Shown here in pieces: positions 1 through 6,422 of a DNA stretch of 6,482 bases. The notes under the pieces are model-generated. The model saw nothing but the letters and a program-made list of their open reading frames with translations. It ran no database searches and was not told the origin of the DNA. Source of the DNA: Casp-Chloro-G3 sp002816715 (GTDB lineage Bacteria; Chloroflexota; Dehalococcoidia; Lucifugimonadales; UBA3495); assembly GCA_027623815.1 (NCBI GenBank), contig JAQBUV010000111.1, positions 1-6,482 on the forward strand, given 5' to 3'. The stretch's first letter is position 1, and every line of letters begins with the position of its first letter. The position numbers and the translations under genes were made by a program.

Positions 1-417
1 GCCGGATAGTTGTTGCCAGCCATCGCCGCGGTCAATGGCGTCTATGTCCAATACGAAACGAGTTACTCTGCTGGCATGCACCAACTCCAGCAGCACCGCC
101 TTGGTCCGCTCCGTTTGACGAGCGTAACGAGCCAGAGCATTGGGAAAGGGCTCGGTGAATATCCTTCTGGGACAATCGACTACATCGCAGAAGAACTTAC
201 GGGCTTGGACTAACAGCGCCACCGGCCAGCCGGCCCAGGGCAGGTCCCAGGCCTGGCGGTAATAGCGGCTATGGACTCGACCGCTTGGGGTGCCGCAGAC
301 GGGACAATCTACTGCGGCCCTCATAGGCTGAAGGTGCAGGACGATCCGATCTGTGCGTGACGCGATACAAGCAATTTGCCAGAGGGCAGGGTCTGGGCAG
401 ATTGGTTCTGAAGACAT
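1..417 (-). CDS. ISL3-family transposase, N-terminal part (3' end outside window)
   Basis: This is the N-terminal 139 residues of a transposase that would move the surrounding insertion sequence; the reading frame is open to the window edge. The zinc-finger region of ISL3 transposases is clear: CPVCG at about residues 38-42, then RVHSRYYR, WDLPWAGWPV, a basic stretch ARKFFCD and CPRRIF, giving two Cys pairs. The catalytic DDE domain would lie beyond the window. I chose ATG at 417 (MSSEPICPDPALW...), because the residues after it already match the family N-terminus; ATG at 426 is an alternative, and an in-frame TGA at 469-471 limits further extension. Neither start has a strong ribosome binding site. 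After about residue 119 (LLELVHAS) the sequence no longer looks like the usual family continuation, so the gene may be damaged or divergent there. Confidence 0.75.
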   Translation of the reverse strand, partial: MSSEPICPDPALWQIACIASRTDRIVLHLQPMRAAVDCPVCGTPSGRVHSRYYRQAWDLPWAGWPVALLVQARKFFCDVVDCPRRIFTEPFPNALARYARQTERTKAVLLELVHASRVTRFVLDIDAIDRGDGWQQLSG

Positions 418-490
418 TGGGGCCATCCAAGATGCATATCTGCCTTGAAGATACACCCTGGGGGCCCATCATCTTGAACCTGATACTTAG

Positions 491-515
491 TTTTCACCAA
501 ATTAGCGAAAGAGCC
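491..515 (-). repeat. Candidate terminal inverted repeat of the ISL3-type element
   Basis: On the minus strand from 515 the sequence starts GGCTCTTTCGCTAATTTGG and ends TGAAAA at 491. It lies about 75-100 bp upstream of the transposase start, the expected place for the left end. The matching repeat cannot be seen because the other end of the element is off the window, so the call depends on resemblance to family ends. Confidence 0.6.
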
Positions 516-645
516 AAGAATTGGGAACCACGCATTTCAGAAGTGAGCCCAATCAAGTCTGCCTCGAACTGGCTCTACCTGATCTCATTTCAACTCGCAA
601 GACTAGGTGCAACGCATACCAACTCCAGACGGTTGTGGGCTAGGG

Positions 646-1824
646 TCAGGTGGTTTCCCGGTAGAGTTCCCGCCCAATTAGCATTCGCCTGATTTCGCTG
701 GTGCCCGCGCCAATCTCGTAGAGCTTGGCATCCCGCAATAGACGCCCGGCAGGGAAGTCATTGAGATACCCGTTGCCACCTAGAATCTGGATCGCCTCCA
801 GCGCCATCCAGGTGGCCTTTTCCGCGGCAAATAGAATACACCCGGCGGCATCCTTACGACTATTCATTCCGCTATCACAAGACCGGGCTACGGCATAGAC
901 GTACGCTCGGCTAGCGGATTGGGTAGCGTACATGTCAGCCAGCTTTGCTTGTATTAGCTGAAACTCACCAATAGCCTGACCAAACTGCTGGCGCTGATGG
1001 ACATAGGGAATCACCGTATCCATACATGCCTGCATAATACCCAGTGGGCCAGCGGCCAGCACCACCCGCTCGAAGTCCAAGCCGCTCATCAGAACCCTTA
1101 CGCCCCGGTTCACCTCTCCCAGAATGTTCTCCTCGGGCACCTCGCAATCCTCGAAGCCCAACTCGCTGGTATTGGACCCGCGCATGCCCAGCTTGTCGAG
1201 CTTTTGGGAGGCAGAAAAACCTGAGAAGCTCTTCTCAACCAGGAAGGCGGTTATTCCGCCCGGGCCGGCTTCGGGGTCTGTTTTCGCATAGACCACCAGA
1301 ACGTCGGCGTCAGGCCCGTTGGTGATCCACATCTTGTTGCCGTTCAGAATGTAGTGGCCCCCCCGCTTTTCGGCCCTCAGCCGCATGCTCACCACGTCCG
1401 AGCCCGCATCCGACTCGCTCATCGCTAGTGCACCCACCTGCTCGCCGCTGATTAACCTGGGCAAGTAACGGCTCTTTTGCTCATGATTGCCGTTGCGGAA
1501 TATCTGGTTCACGCAAAGGTTGGAATGCGCTCCGTAGCTCAAGCCCACGCTCGCAGATCCGCGAGAAAGCTCCTCCATTGCGACGGCGTGCGCCAGATAG
1601 CCCAAGCCTGCACCACCGTATTCCTCAGACACAGTGATCCCCAGCAAATCCAACCGGCCTAGCTTCTCCCATAGGTCGTGAGGAAACTCGTTGGTCCGGT
1701 CAATGGTATCGGCGCGTGGCCCAATCTCCTCCGCGGTGAAATCTCTGACGGCCTCTCGCAACATGTCAATGGTCTCACCCAAACCATAGTTTAGGGCTGG
1801 GAAGCTCCGCCCTCTTGATGTCAT
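646..1824 (-). CDS. ivd: Isovaleryl-CoA dehydrogenase
   Basis: This FAD flavoenzyme oxidises isovaleryl-CoA to 3-methylcrotonyl-CoA in leucine breakdown, passing electrons to electron-transfer flavoprotein. The protein has 392 residues, a normal length for bacterial members. Both acyl-CoA dehydrogenase signatures are present: AMSESDAGSD at about 134-143 and QILGGNGYLNDFPAGRLLRD at 346-365. The subtype is supported by the catalytic base. Isovaleryl-CoA dehydrogenases carry the active-site Glu in the helix motif GLD-ER, here E252 in GLDFERVVLAAGPLG. They have a small residue at the usual Glu position, here A373 in LYEIGAGTSE. The segment from about 244 to the C-terminus follows human IVD closely. 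The ATG at 1824 is preceded by a strong Shine-Dalgarno sequence, AAAGGAGT at 1831-1838. The gene diverges from the methylcrotonyl-CoA carboxylase genes, whose substrate it makes. No convincing terminator follows it. Confidence 0.95.
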   Translation of the reverse strand: MTSRGRSFPALNYGLGETIDMLREAVRDFTAEEIGPRADTIDRTNEFPHDLWEKLGRLDLLGITVSEEYGGAGLGYLAHAVAMEELSRGSASVGLSYGAHSNLCVNQIFRNGNHEQKSRYLPRLISGEQVGALAMSESDAGSDVVSMRLRAEKRGGHYILNGNKMWITNGPDADVLVVYAKTDPEAGPGGITAFLVEKSFSGFSASQKLDKLGMRGSNTSELGFEDCEVPEENILGEVNRGVRVLMSGLDFERVVLAAGPLGIMQACMDTVIPYVHQRQQFGQAIGEFQLIQAKLADMYATQSASRAYVYAVARSCDSGMNSRKDAAGCILFAAEKATWMALEAIQILGGNGYLNDFPAGRLLRDAKLYEIGAGTSEIRRMLIGRELYRETT

Positions 1825-1870
1825 GGCGCCACTCCTTTGAACTCTCGATGATCTTTACCAGTTTAAAGTC

Positions 1871-1906
1871 TTCCGGTTGCCTTGTGGAATCCTCCGGCAA
1901 CTGGAA
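1871..1906. promoter_or_regulatory. Inverted repeat in the divergent ivd-mcc control region (candidate operator or leader hairpin)
   Basis: TTCCGGTTGCC at 1871-1881 and GGCAACTGGAA at 1896-1906 are complementary over 11 positions with one G-T pair, separated by 14 bases. The repeat sits inside the 212-bp gap between two divergent leucine-degradation genes, where a shared regulator would bind. A weak promoter-like pair for the rightward genes overlaps it: TTGTGG at 1882-1887 and AACAAT at 1905-1910, with 17 bases between. A second, shorter repeat, CTTTA-6-TAAAG, lies just to the left at about 1853-1868. Leucine-degradation genes in proteobacteria are often controlled by LiuR (MerR family) or LiuQ (TetR family), but I cannot match this repeat to either site. 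In a rightward transcript it could instead fold as a hairpin. Confidence 0.4.
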
Positions 1907-2036
1907 CAATAGAGGAACATATCAGGATACTCATTATGGCATGCGCCAATGAAACCCAAGGTGTGGATCAGGCAATACTTCTGAACAACAAGAATATCAG
2001 GTCAGCGAAACAGAAGATGAGTCTGCCGAAAATATC

Positions 2037-3644
2037 ATGAACATCATTGAATCGAAGGTCAAAACCCAATCCGAGGAGTTCACCGAGAACCGAGCGCGCA
2101 TGTTGGCTCTGGTCGGTGAGCTTAAGGACCGGCTATCTTTAGTGCGGAAAGGAGGTCGTCCCCAGTCTGTAGAACTCCACCAAAGTCGGGGTAAGTTGAC
2201 GGTACATCAACGGATCGACCGTCTCATAGACCCGAACACCCCTTTCTTAGAGCTAAGTCCGCTCGCCGCCTGGGGGATGTATGATGAACAGATAAGCTCT
2301 GCTGGCATAGTTACTGGGATTGGGGTGATCCACGGTAAAGAAGTGGTTGTTGTGGCTAACGATGCCACCGTGAAGGGCGGCACCTACTATCCAATGACTG
2401 TGAAAAAGCACCTGCGCGCCCAGGAAATTGCTCTGGAGAACCGCCTGCCCTGTATCTATCTGGTGGACTCCGGGGGGGCTTATCTGCCGCTGCAGGCCGA
2501 GGTGTTCCCCGACCGTGATCACTTTGGGCGAATCTTCTACAATCAAGCGCAGATGTCGGCCCAGGGTATCCCCCAGGTAGCGGTGGTGATGGGTTCCTGC
2601 ACCGCGGGCGGAGCTTACATTCCGGCGATGAGTGACGAGGTAGTAATAGTTAAGGGCCAGGGCACCATTTTTTTAGCCGGCCCTCCGCTGGTGCGGGCCG
2701 CCACCGGCGAAGAGGTAGACGCCGAAACGCTGGGGGGAGCCGACGTCCACACCCGTGTTTCCGGAGTGGCCGACCACTATGCCCTAGACGATGAAGATGC
2801 CCTGGCGATCACTCGCAACGTGGTTGAGAATTTTGTGGATCGACGCAATCTCCCTTTCGAGGTACAAACACCGGAGGAGCCGCTCTATGATTTGGATGAC
2901 CTTTACGGCATTGTTACAGCAGACAATCGACGACAGTACGACGTCCGTGAGGTGATTGCCCGCATCGTTGATGGGAGCAGGTTCCATGAATTCAAAACCA
3001 ACTACGGCGAGACTCTGGTATGCGGTTTTTCTCGTATCTGGGGCTATCCAGTAGGAGTAGTGGCCAACAATGGAGTGCTATTTTCAGAGAGCGCCCTGAA
3101 GGGAACTCATTTTATTGAGCTATGCTCCCAACGAGGGATACCTCTGCTTTTTCTACAGAACATAACGGGGTTCATGGTGGGCAGCCAATACGAGGCAGGA
3201 GGCATCGCCAAAGATGGAGCCAAGTTGGTGATGGCGGTATCTAACGCTGCCGTTCCCAAGTTTACGGTGGTCATCGGTGGGTCATTCGGCGCCGGAAATT
3301 ACGGGATGTGCGGTAGAGCTTTCCAGCCCAGGTTCCTGTGGATGTGGCCCAACTCCCGCATTTCGGTAATGGGCGGACCGCAAGCCGCGTCGGTTCTATC
3401 GACCATCCGGCAGCAACAGTTGGAGCGGCAGGGCCAGACAATGACTCAAGAGGAGCAAGACTCTTTGCAAGCGCCAATCTTGGAGAAATATGAGGCAGAA
3501 GGGAATCCTTATTATAGCACCGCTAGATTGTGGGATGACGGCATCATCAATCCAACAGATACCCGCACTGTAGTCGGGCTGGGGATCGCAGCCTCACTTA
3601 ACGCTCCCTTTCCCGAGGCAGGTCGGGGAGTCTTTCGAATGTAG
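2037..3644 (+). CDS. mccB: 3-methylcrotonyl-CoA carboxylase, carboxyltransferase (beta) subunit
   Basis: This subunit transfers the carboxyl group from carboxybiotin to 3-methylcrotonyl-CoA, giving 3-methylglutaconyl-CoA. The protein has 535 residues, the usual size for MCC beta. It consists of two crotonase-fold carboxyltransferase domains, roughly residues 28-280 and 290-535. Glycine-rich motifs expected to form the active-site oxyanion holes are visible: MGSCTAGGAYIPAMSDE at about 185-201 and GGSFGAGNYGMCGRAFQPR at about 414-432. The N-terminus (IESKV-T-SEEF) and the stretch ANDATVKGGTYYPMTVKKH (107-125) are typical of methylcrotonyl- rather than propionyl- or acetyl-CoA carboxylases. Adjacent isovaleryl-CoA dehydrogenase supports this substrate. 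The ATG at 2037 has no clear Shine-Dalgarno sequence, but the family alignment begins there and the frame upstream, open back to a TGA near 1950, offers no other good start. Geranyl-CoA carboxylase is the main alternative. Confidence 0.93.
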   Translation: MNIIESKVKTQSEEFTENRARMLALVGELKDRLSLVRKGGRPQSVELHQSRGKLTVHQRIDRLIDPNTPFLELSPLAAWGMYDEQISSAGIVTGIGVIHGKEVVVVANDATVKGGTYYPMTVKKHLRAQEIALENRLPCIYLVDSGGAYLPLQAEVFPDRDHFGRIFYNQAQMSAQGIPQVAVVMGSCTAGGAYIPAMSDEVVIVKGQGTIFLAGPPLVRAATGEEVDAETLGGADVHTRVSGVADHYALDDEDALAITRNVVENFVDRRNLPFEVQTPEEPLYDLDDLYGIVTADNRRQYDVREVIARIVDGSRFHEFKTNYGETLVCGFSRIWGYPVGVVANNGVLFSESALKGTHFIELCSQRGIPLLFLQNITGFMVGSQYEAGGIAKDGAKLVMAVSNAAVPKFTVVIGGSFGAGNYGMCGRAFQPRFLWMWPNSRISVMGGPQAASVLSTIRQQQLERQGQTMTQEEQDSLQAPILEKYEAEGNPYYSTARLWDDGIINPTDTRTVVGLGIAASLNAPFPEAGRGVFRM

Positions 3645-3709
3645 CAAGAACGACTCTCATTCCCGCGTGGCAAATAGGATTCAGTGTTCGGCAATTTGTT
3701 TAGGCTCTC

Positions 3710-5212
3710 ATGTTTTCTAAAATATTAGTAGCTAATCGGGGCGAAATCGCCGTCAGGCTGCAACAGACATTGCAGGCTCTGGGTGTAACAACTATTGCCG
3801 CGTATTCCGACCCAGACTCCACCGCTCCCCACGTGGCCATGGCCAACGCAGCATATCCTTTGTGCGGACAAACCGCCGAGGAAACTTATCTTGACATTGA
3901 AAAGCTGATCAGAATCGCCCGGCAATCTGGCGCAGAAGCCATTCACCCAGGGTACGGCTTCTTGTCGGAAAATCCCGATTTTGCTCGCGCCTGCCAAAAA
4001 GCAGGGATCGTTTTCATTGGGCCCACTCCAGAGAGTATGGAAGCCTTGGGAGACAAGATTCATTCCAAAGAAATAGCCACAAAAGCTGGCGTGCCAGTGG
4101 TTCCCAGTTCACCAAGTTGCGACCGGATCGACGACACAGCAAAAGAATTCGTGGAGAAATGGGGCTTTCCTCTACTGGTCAAGGCTGCCGCCGGAGGAGG
4201 AGGTCGAGGCATGCGGCTGGCTAACGGCCCGGCAGACCTGCCCGCCTCATTGGAGTCGGCCAGTCGTGAATCCGCCGCCGCTTTCGGCGATGGGCGGGTA
4301 TTTCTGGAAAAATACCTGCCGTCGGCTCGTCATGTGGAGATTCAGGTACTGGCCGACCAGCATGGGAATACGGTCCATTTGCTGGAGCGGGATTGCAGTA
4401 TTCAACGTCGCCACCAAAAAATCATTGAAGAGACTCCGTCCCCCGCGCTGACTTCAGAACTGAGGGAGCGGATGACGGAGGCCGCCGTGAATATTGCCAA
4501 GGCCACGGGATACGTCAACGCCGGGACTGTCGAGTTCTTGCTGGACCCGTTGGCCGACCAATTCTATTTCCTGGAGATGAACACCAGATTACAGGTAGAG
4601 CACCCGATTACCGAAGCGGTGTTGAGCCTGGATCTGGTAGCCTGGCAGGTACGCATTGCCGCCGGTGAAACTCTAACCTTTGGACAGGAAGACGTTCGGG
4701 CCAATGGCCACGCGGTGGAATGTCGTATCTACGCTGAAGAGCCCTACCAAAATTTCATTCCTTCGACTGGCACTCTGGTGTTGTGGCGGCCACCCGCCGG
4801 GCACGGCCTGCGACTGGACAGTGGAGTAGCTCAAGGACAGCAGGTGTCTACATTCTACGATCCGATGCTGGCTAAACTGATAGCCTGGGGGCCGGATCGC
4901 TCTACCAGCCTGCAAAGGATGGACCTCGCCCTATCGCAGTTTCCGGTACTAGGCCCGATAACCAACATCCCGTTCTTGCGAGAAGTTATTCGCCACCCTC
5001 GTTTCCAGGAAGGACAATACGACACGACATTTCTGGAAAGTGCAATGGAATTGAAGGTTCCTGCAGTTTCCGAAGAATCGGGCAATCTGGCTAGAGCGCT
5101 GGCAGCCTGGGCTTCTGGTAGTTACTCCGGCGACGGTCAACTGTCGCGGAGCGACACGCCAGCACAGAACCATTCTCCCTGGCATAACCTGGGCAGCCAG
5201 AGGCTGCCGTGA
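3710..5212 (+). CDS. mccA: Biotin carboxylase subunit of 3-methylcrotonyl-CoA carboxylase (MCC alpha, N-terminal part as a separate gene)
   Basis: This enzyme uses ATP and bicarbonate to carboxylate the biotin on the carrier protein. Residues 1-112 form the biotin carboxylase N-domain (MFSKILVANRGEIAVRL start), 113-325 the ATP-grasp domain and about 333-440 the C-domain. Visible functional residues are K116 and K158, the loop GGGGRG at 162-167, E275 and E289, the motif NTRLQVEH (291-298, with R293, Q295, V296, E297) and R339 in ECRI. All correspond to catalytic or ATP-binding residues of E. coli AccC. The protein has 500 residues against about 450 for AccC. Its extra tail (445-500) looks like the start of the BT domain and ends in SPWHNLGSQRLP, where fused MCC alpha chains continue. 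The gene follows mccB after 65 bp with no visible terminator, so it is probably in the same operon. The ribosome binding site is weak. Confidence 0.93.
   Translation: MFSKILVANRGEIAVRLQQTLQALGVTTIAAYSDPDSTAPHVAMANAAYPLCGQTAEETYLDIEKLIRIARQSGAEAIHPGYGFLSENPDFARACQKAGIVFIGPTPESMEALGDKIHSKEIATKAGVPVVPSSPSCDRIDDTAKEFVEKWGFPLLVKAAAGGGGRGMRLANGPADLPASLESASRESAAAFGDGRVFLEKYLPSARHVEIQVLADQHGNTVHLLERDCSIQRRHQKIIEETPSPALTSELRERMTEAAVNIAKATGYVNAGTVEFLLDPLADQFYFLEMNTRLQVEHPITEAVLSLDLVAWQVRIAAGETLTFGQEDVRANGHAVECRIYAEEPYQNFIPSTGTLVLWRPPAGHGLRLDSGVAQGQQVSTFYDPMLAKLIAWGPDRSTSLQRMDLALSQFPVLGPITNIPFLREVIRHPRFQEGQYDTTFLESAMELKVPAVSEESGNLARALAAWASGSYSGDGQLSRSDTPAQNHSPWHNLGSQRLP
5199..5212 (+). promoter_or_regulatory. 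Overlapping stop/start (GTGA) with internal ribosome binding site
   Basis: The biotin carboxylase gene ends with TGA at 5210-5212, and the biotin carrier gene starts with GTG at 5209-5211, a four-base GTGA overlap. AGAGG at 5199-5203 is a reasonable Shine-Dalgarno sequence five bases before the GTG. This layout suggests translational coupling, which would keep the two halves of the alpha chain at similar levels. It also argues that the split is a working gene arrangement and not simply a broken gene. Confidence 0.6.
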
Positions 5213-5736
5213 TCCGGGGTCAACTTCGGCAGGCGCACCCAACCTCCGACCCATCCTTCAGCTACCAGGTGGATGACCGGAATGGCACTTTCCAGGTAAC
5301 GCTGGATGGCGCAGAGACTACACTAACGATTCATTCCGAAGGCACCGGAGAAGGATGGTGCCGCACAGCTGACGGAAGTTCACATGCTTTCGCGTCTAGG
5401 TGGGTAGCCAACGCGCTTCATTTGTGGCTAGACGGTAACCTGTTCATATTTGAACGGGTGGAGACCACCCAAAGAAACCCCCGCCAGCCGGTTAACATTG
5501 GAGGAGATGTACTGGCGCCAATGCCGGGGATAGTGGTGCAGGTCTTGGTTGAGATGGGTGGCTTGGTGGAACTCGGCGACCGGCTAATCATAATGGAGTC
5601 CATGAAGATGGAACTGGTAATTGACGCGCCGAAAGCGGGAGTGGTCAAGCGGATTGCGGTCACCGAAGGGAGCCAGGTTGACAAAGGCATGCGTTTGTTG
5701 GAATTGGAGGAGCCGACAACCGAAGATGAGGTGTGA
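5209..5736 (+). CDS. Biotin carboxyl carrier protein of 3-methylcrotonyl-CoA carboxylase (MCC alpha, C-terminal part as a separate gene)
   Basis: This protein carries the biotin that shuttles carboxyl groups between the biotin carboxylase and carboxyltransferase active sites. It has 175 residues. Residues 98-166 are a biotinyl/lipoyl domain with LAPMPGIV (102-109) and the attachment motif ESMKME, so K133 is the expected biotinylated lysine. Residues 1 to about 90 are beta-rich (FSYQVDDRNGTFQVTLDG, then HLWLDGNLFIFERVE) and match the position of the BT-domain barrel that joins alpha and beta chains in MCC holoenzymes. Joined to the upstream 500-residue protein it gives 675 residues, about the length of a fused MCC alpha chain. 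The GTG start overlaps the previous stop codon. A sequencing error or recent frameshift splitting one gene is the main alternative to a true separate gene. Confidence 0.9.
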   Translation: MIRGQLRQAHPTSDPSFSYQVDDRNGTFQVTLDGAETTLTIHSEGTGEGWCRTADGSSHAFASRWVANALHLWLDGNLFIFERVETTQRNPRQPVNIGGDVLAPMPGIVVQVLVEMGGLVELGDRLIIMESMKMELVIDAPKAGVVKRIAVTEGSQVDKGMRLLELEEPTTEDEV

Positions 5737-5774
5737 GGGCGGCGAGAGATACAGAACTCTACAAGCTATTCAGT

Positions 5775-5803
5775 GACAACCCCAGCTTCAAACACGGGTT
5801 GTC
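5775..5803. terminator. Perfect 8-bp inverted repeat between convergent genes (candidate terminator)
   Basis: GACAACCC at 5775-5782 and GGGTTGTC at 5796-5803 are perfect complements around a 13-base loop. The repeat lies about 40 bp after the carrier-protein stop codon and 50 bp from the stop of the convergent downstream gene, where a bidirectional terminator would be expected. There is no T-run on either side, so it is not a typical intrinsic terminator; it might work with Rho, protect 3' ends, or be unrelated to termination. Confidence 0.4.
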
Positions 5804-5852
5804 CGAGACCGTCTTTGCGCCAACGTATGACCCGAGCCAGTAGACAGGTGTT

Positions 5853-6422
5853 TTACCGAACGAGCGCAAAAGACCGATTGACGCGTTCCATATCAAAGGC
5901 CTCGGGATCGAACTCACCGCCGAGCCAATCCATCATCTCCTCATAGCTCTCATGCTCAGGGTCTCTAATAGTCTCCAATAATTCTTCGTAGCTCCAGATA
6001 CCCCCGCAATCTTCGGGCGGGCAGGCACGTTCCCCCGCTAGACAGATGGGGTAGTGTTTACCTGGCTCAGGAGTCAGGACTTTCTCCACTACCACCTCAT
6101 GTTCCCAGTTATCGCCCATGTCATAGGTGTAGGAGAACTCGGTCTTTTCGCTGTCGCCCACCTGGCTCAGCCGGATGCGCATGGCGTTCTTTATGTCCAT
6201 TTCCCAGTCGACATGAGGGTCGCCATACTCCGTTCCACCAACCTCAAACGTGTAGAGGTGGCAATTCTGCCAGCCCATAACCACCTGGATCAGCTCATGG
6301 AAGTTGTGGAGATTGAGATTGCCCGGGACTTGAATCCGGCGCCAGATGGGCGGTCTGATGCCGCGAAGCGTGATTTTCAACTGATAGATGGGCTCAGTGG
6401 CGCGCCGCTCCAAGGTAGCCAT
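5853..6422 (-). CDS. pRiA4b ORF-3 family protein (IS1096-passenger TnpR-like)
   Basis: The 189-residue protein matches the pRiA4b ORF-3-like family, also named for the TnpR passenger gene of IS1096. Family landmarks are YQLKITLRGIRPPIWRRI (13-30) with QVP, the segment HLYTFEVGGTEYG (55-67), YDMGDNWEHEV (100-110), ACPPEDCGGIWSYEE (133-147) and GEFDPEAFD (169-177). It has no signal peptide or membrane segment and should be cytoplasmic. The biochemical role of the family is not established to my knowledge; a part in resolution or transposition was proposed only from its presence in mobile elements, and many members are solitary chromosomal genes. The start at 6422 is supported by AGGAGGG at 6429-6435, about six bases upstream. 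It is convergent with the carboxylase genes and probably not functionally tied to leucine degradation. No ISL3-type end is visible next to it. Confidence 0.88.
   Translation of the reverse strand: MATLERRATEPIYQLKITLRGIRPPIWRRIQVPGNLNLHNFHELIQVVMGWQNCHLYTFEVGGTEYGDPHVDWEMDIKNAMRIRLSQVGDSEKTEFSYTYDMGDNWEHEVVVEKVLTPEPGKHYPICLAGERACPPEDCGGIWSYEELLETIRDPEHESYEEMMDWLGGEFDPEAFDMERVNRSFALVR

Larger units (their letters stand above)
1..515 (-). mobile_element. Partial ISL3-family insertion sequence (transposase-proximal end; other end outside window)
   Basis: The stretch contains an ISL3-type transposase gene reading leftward and, upstream of it, a terminal-repeat-like sequence whose outer edge is at 515. 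Read on the minus strand from 515 it begins GGCTCTTTCGCTAATTTGG and continues as TGAAAA to 491. A GG-TCTTT start followed by an A/T-rich stretch with TTTGGTGAAAA is what I recall of ISL3-family inverted repeats. The family usually makes 8-bp target duplications, which here would be AAGAATTG at 516-523, but the second copy lies outside the window. The element sits about 130 bp beyond the 3' end of the dehydrogenase gene and does not interrupt it. Family assignment rests on the transposase; the exact boundary is inferred. Confidence 0.7.

Noticed and set aside
520..553. Imperfect hairpin ATTGGG/CCCAAT with an inner CAC/GTG as a terminator for the dehydrogenase gene
   Set aside because: The stem is short and interrupted, has a long loop and lacks a T-run, so it is not distinguishable from chance.
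357..692. 111-codon plus-strand open frame across the insertion-sequence end
   Set aside because: It runs opposite to the transposase frame, across the element boundary and into the 3' end of the dehydrogenase gene, and its product has no recognisable features.
1882..1910. TTGTGG-17-AACAAT as a sigma-70 promoter
   Set aside because: The hexamers match the consensus at only 3/6 and 4/6 positions; it is mentioned as context for the inverted repeat but not called as a promoter.
1938..1949. TGGC-4-GCCA palindrome in the divergent gap
   Set aside because: The arms are only four bases long, too short to separate from chance.
3725..4063. 112-codon minus-strand open frame inside the biotin carboxylase gene
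   Set aside because: It is antisense to a highly conserved N-terminal domain and has no independent support.
2037..5736. Acetyl-CoA or propionyl-CoA carboxylase instead of MCC
   Set aside because: The beta-subunit motifs, its 535-residue length and the adjacent isovaleryl-CoA dehydrogenase with the subtype-specific catalytic Glu point to methylcrotonyl-CoA. Geranyl-CoA carboxylase is not fully excluded by sequence reading alone.
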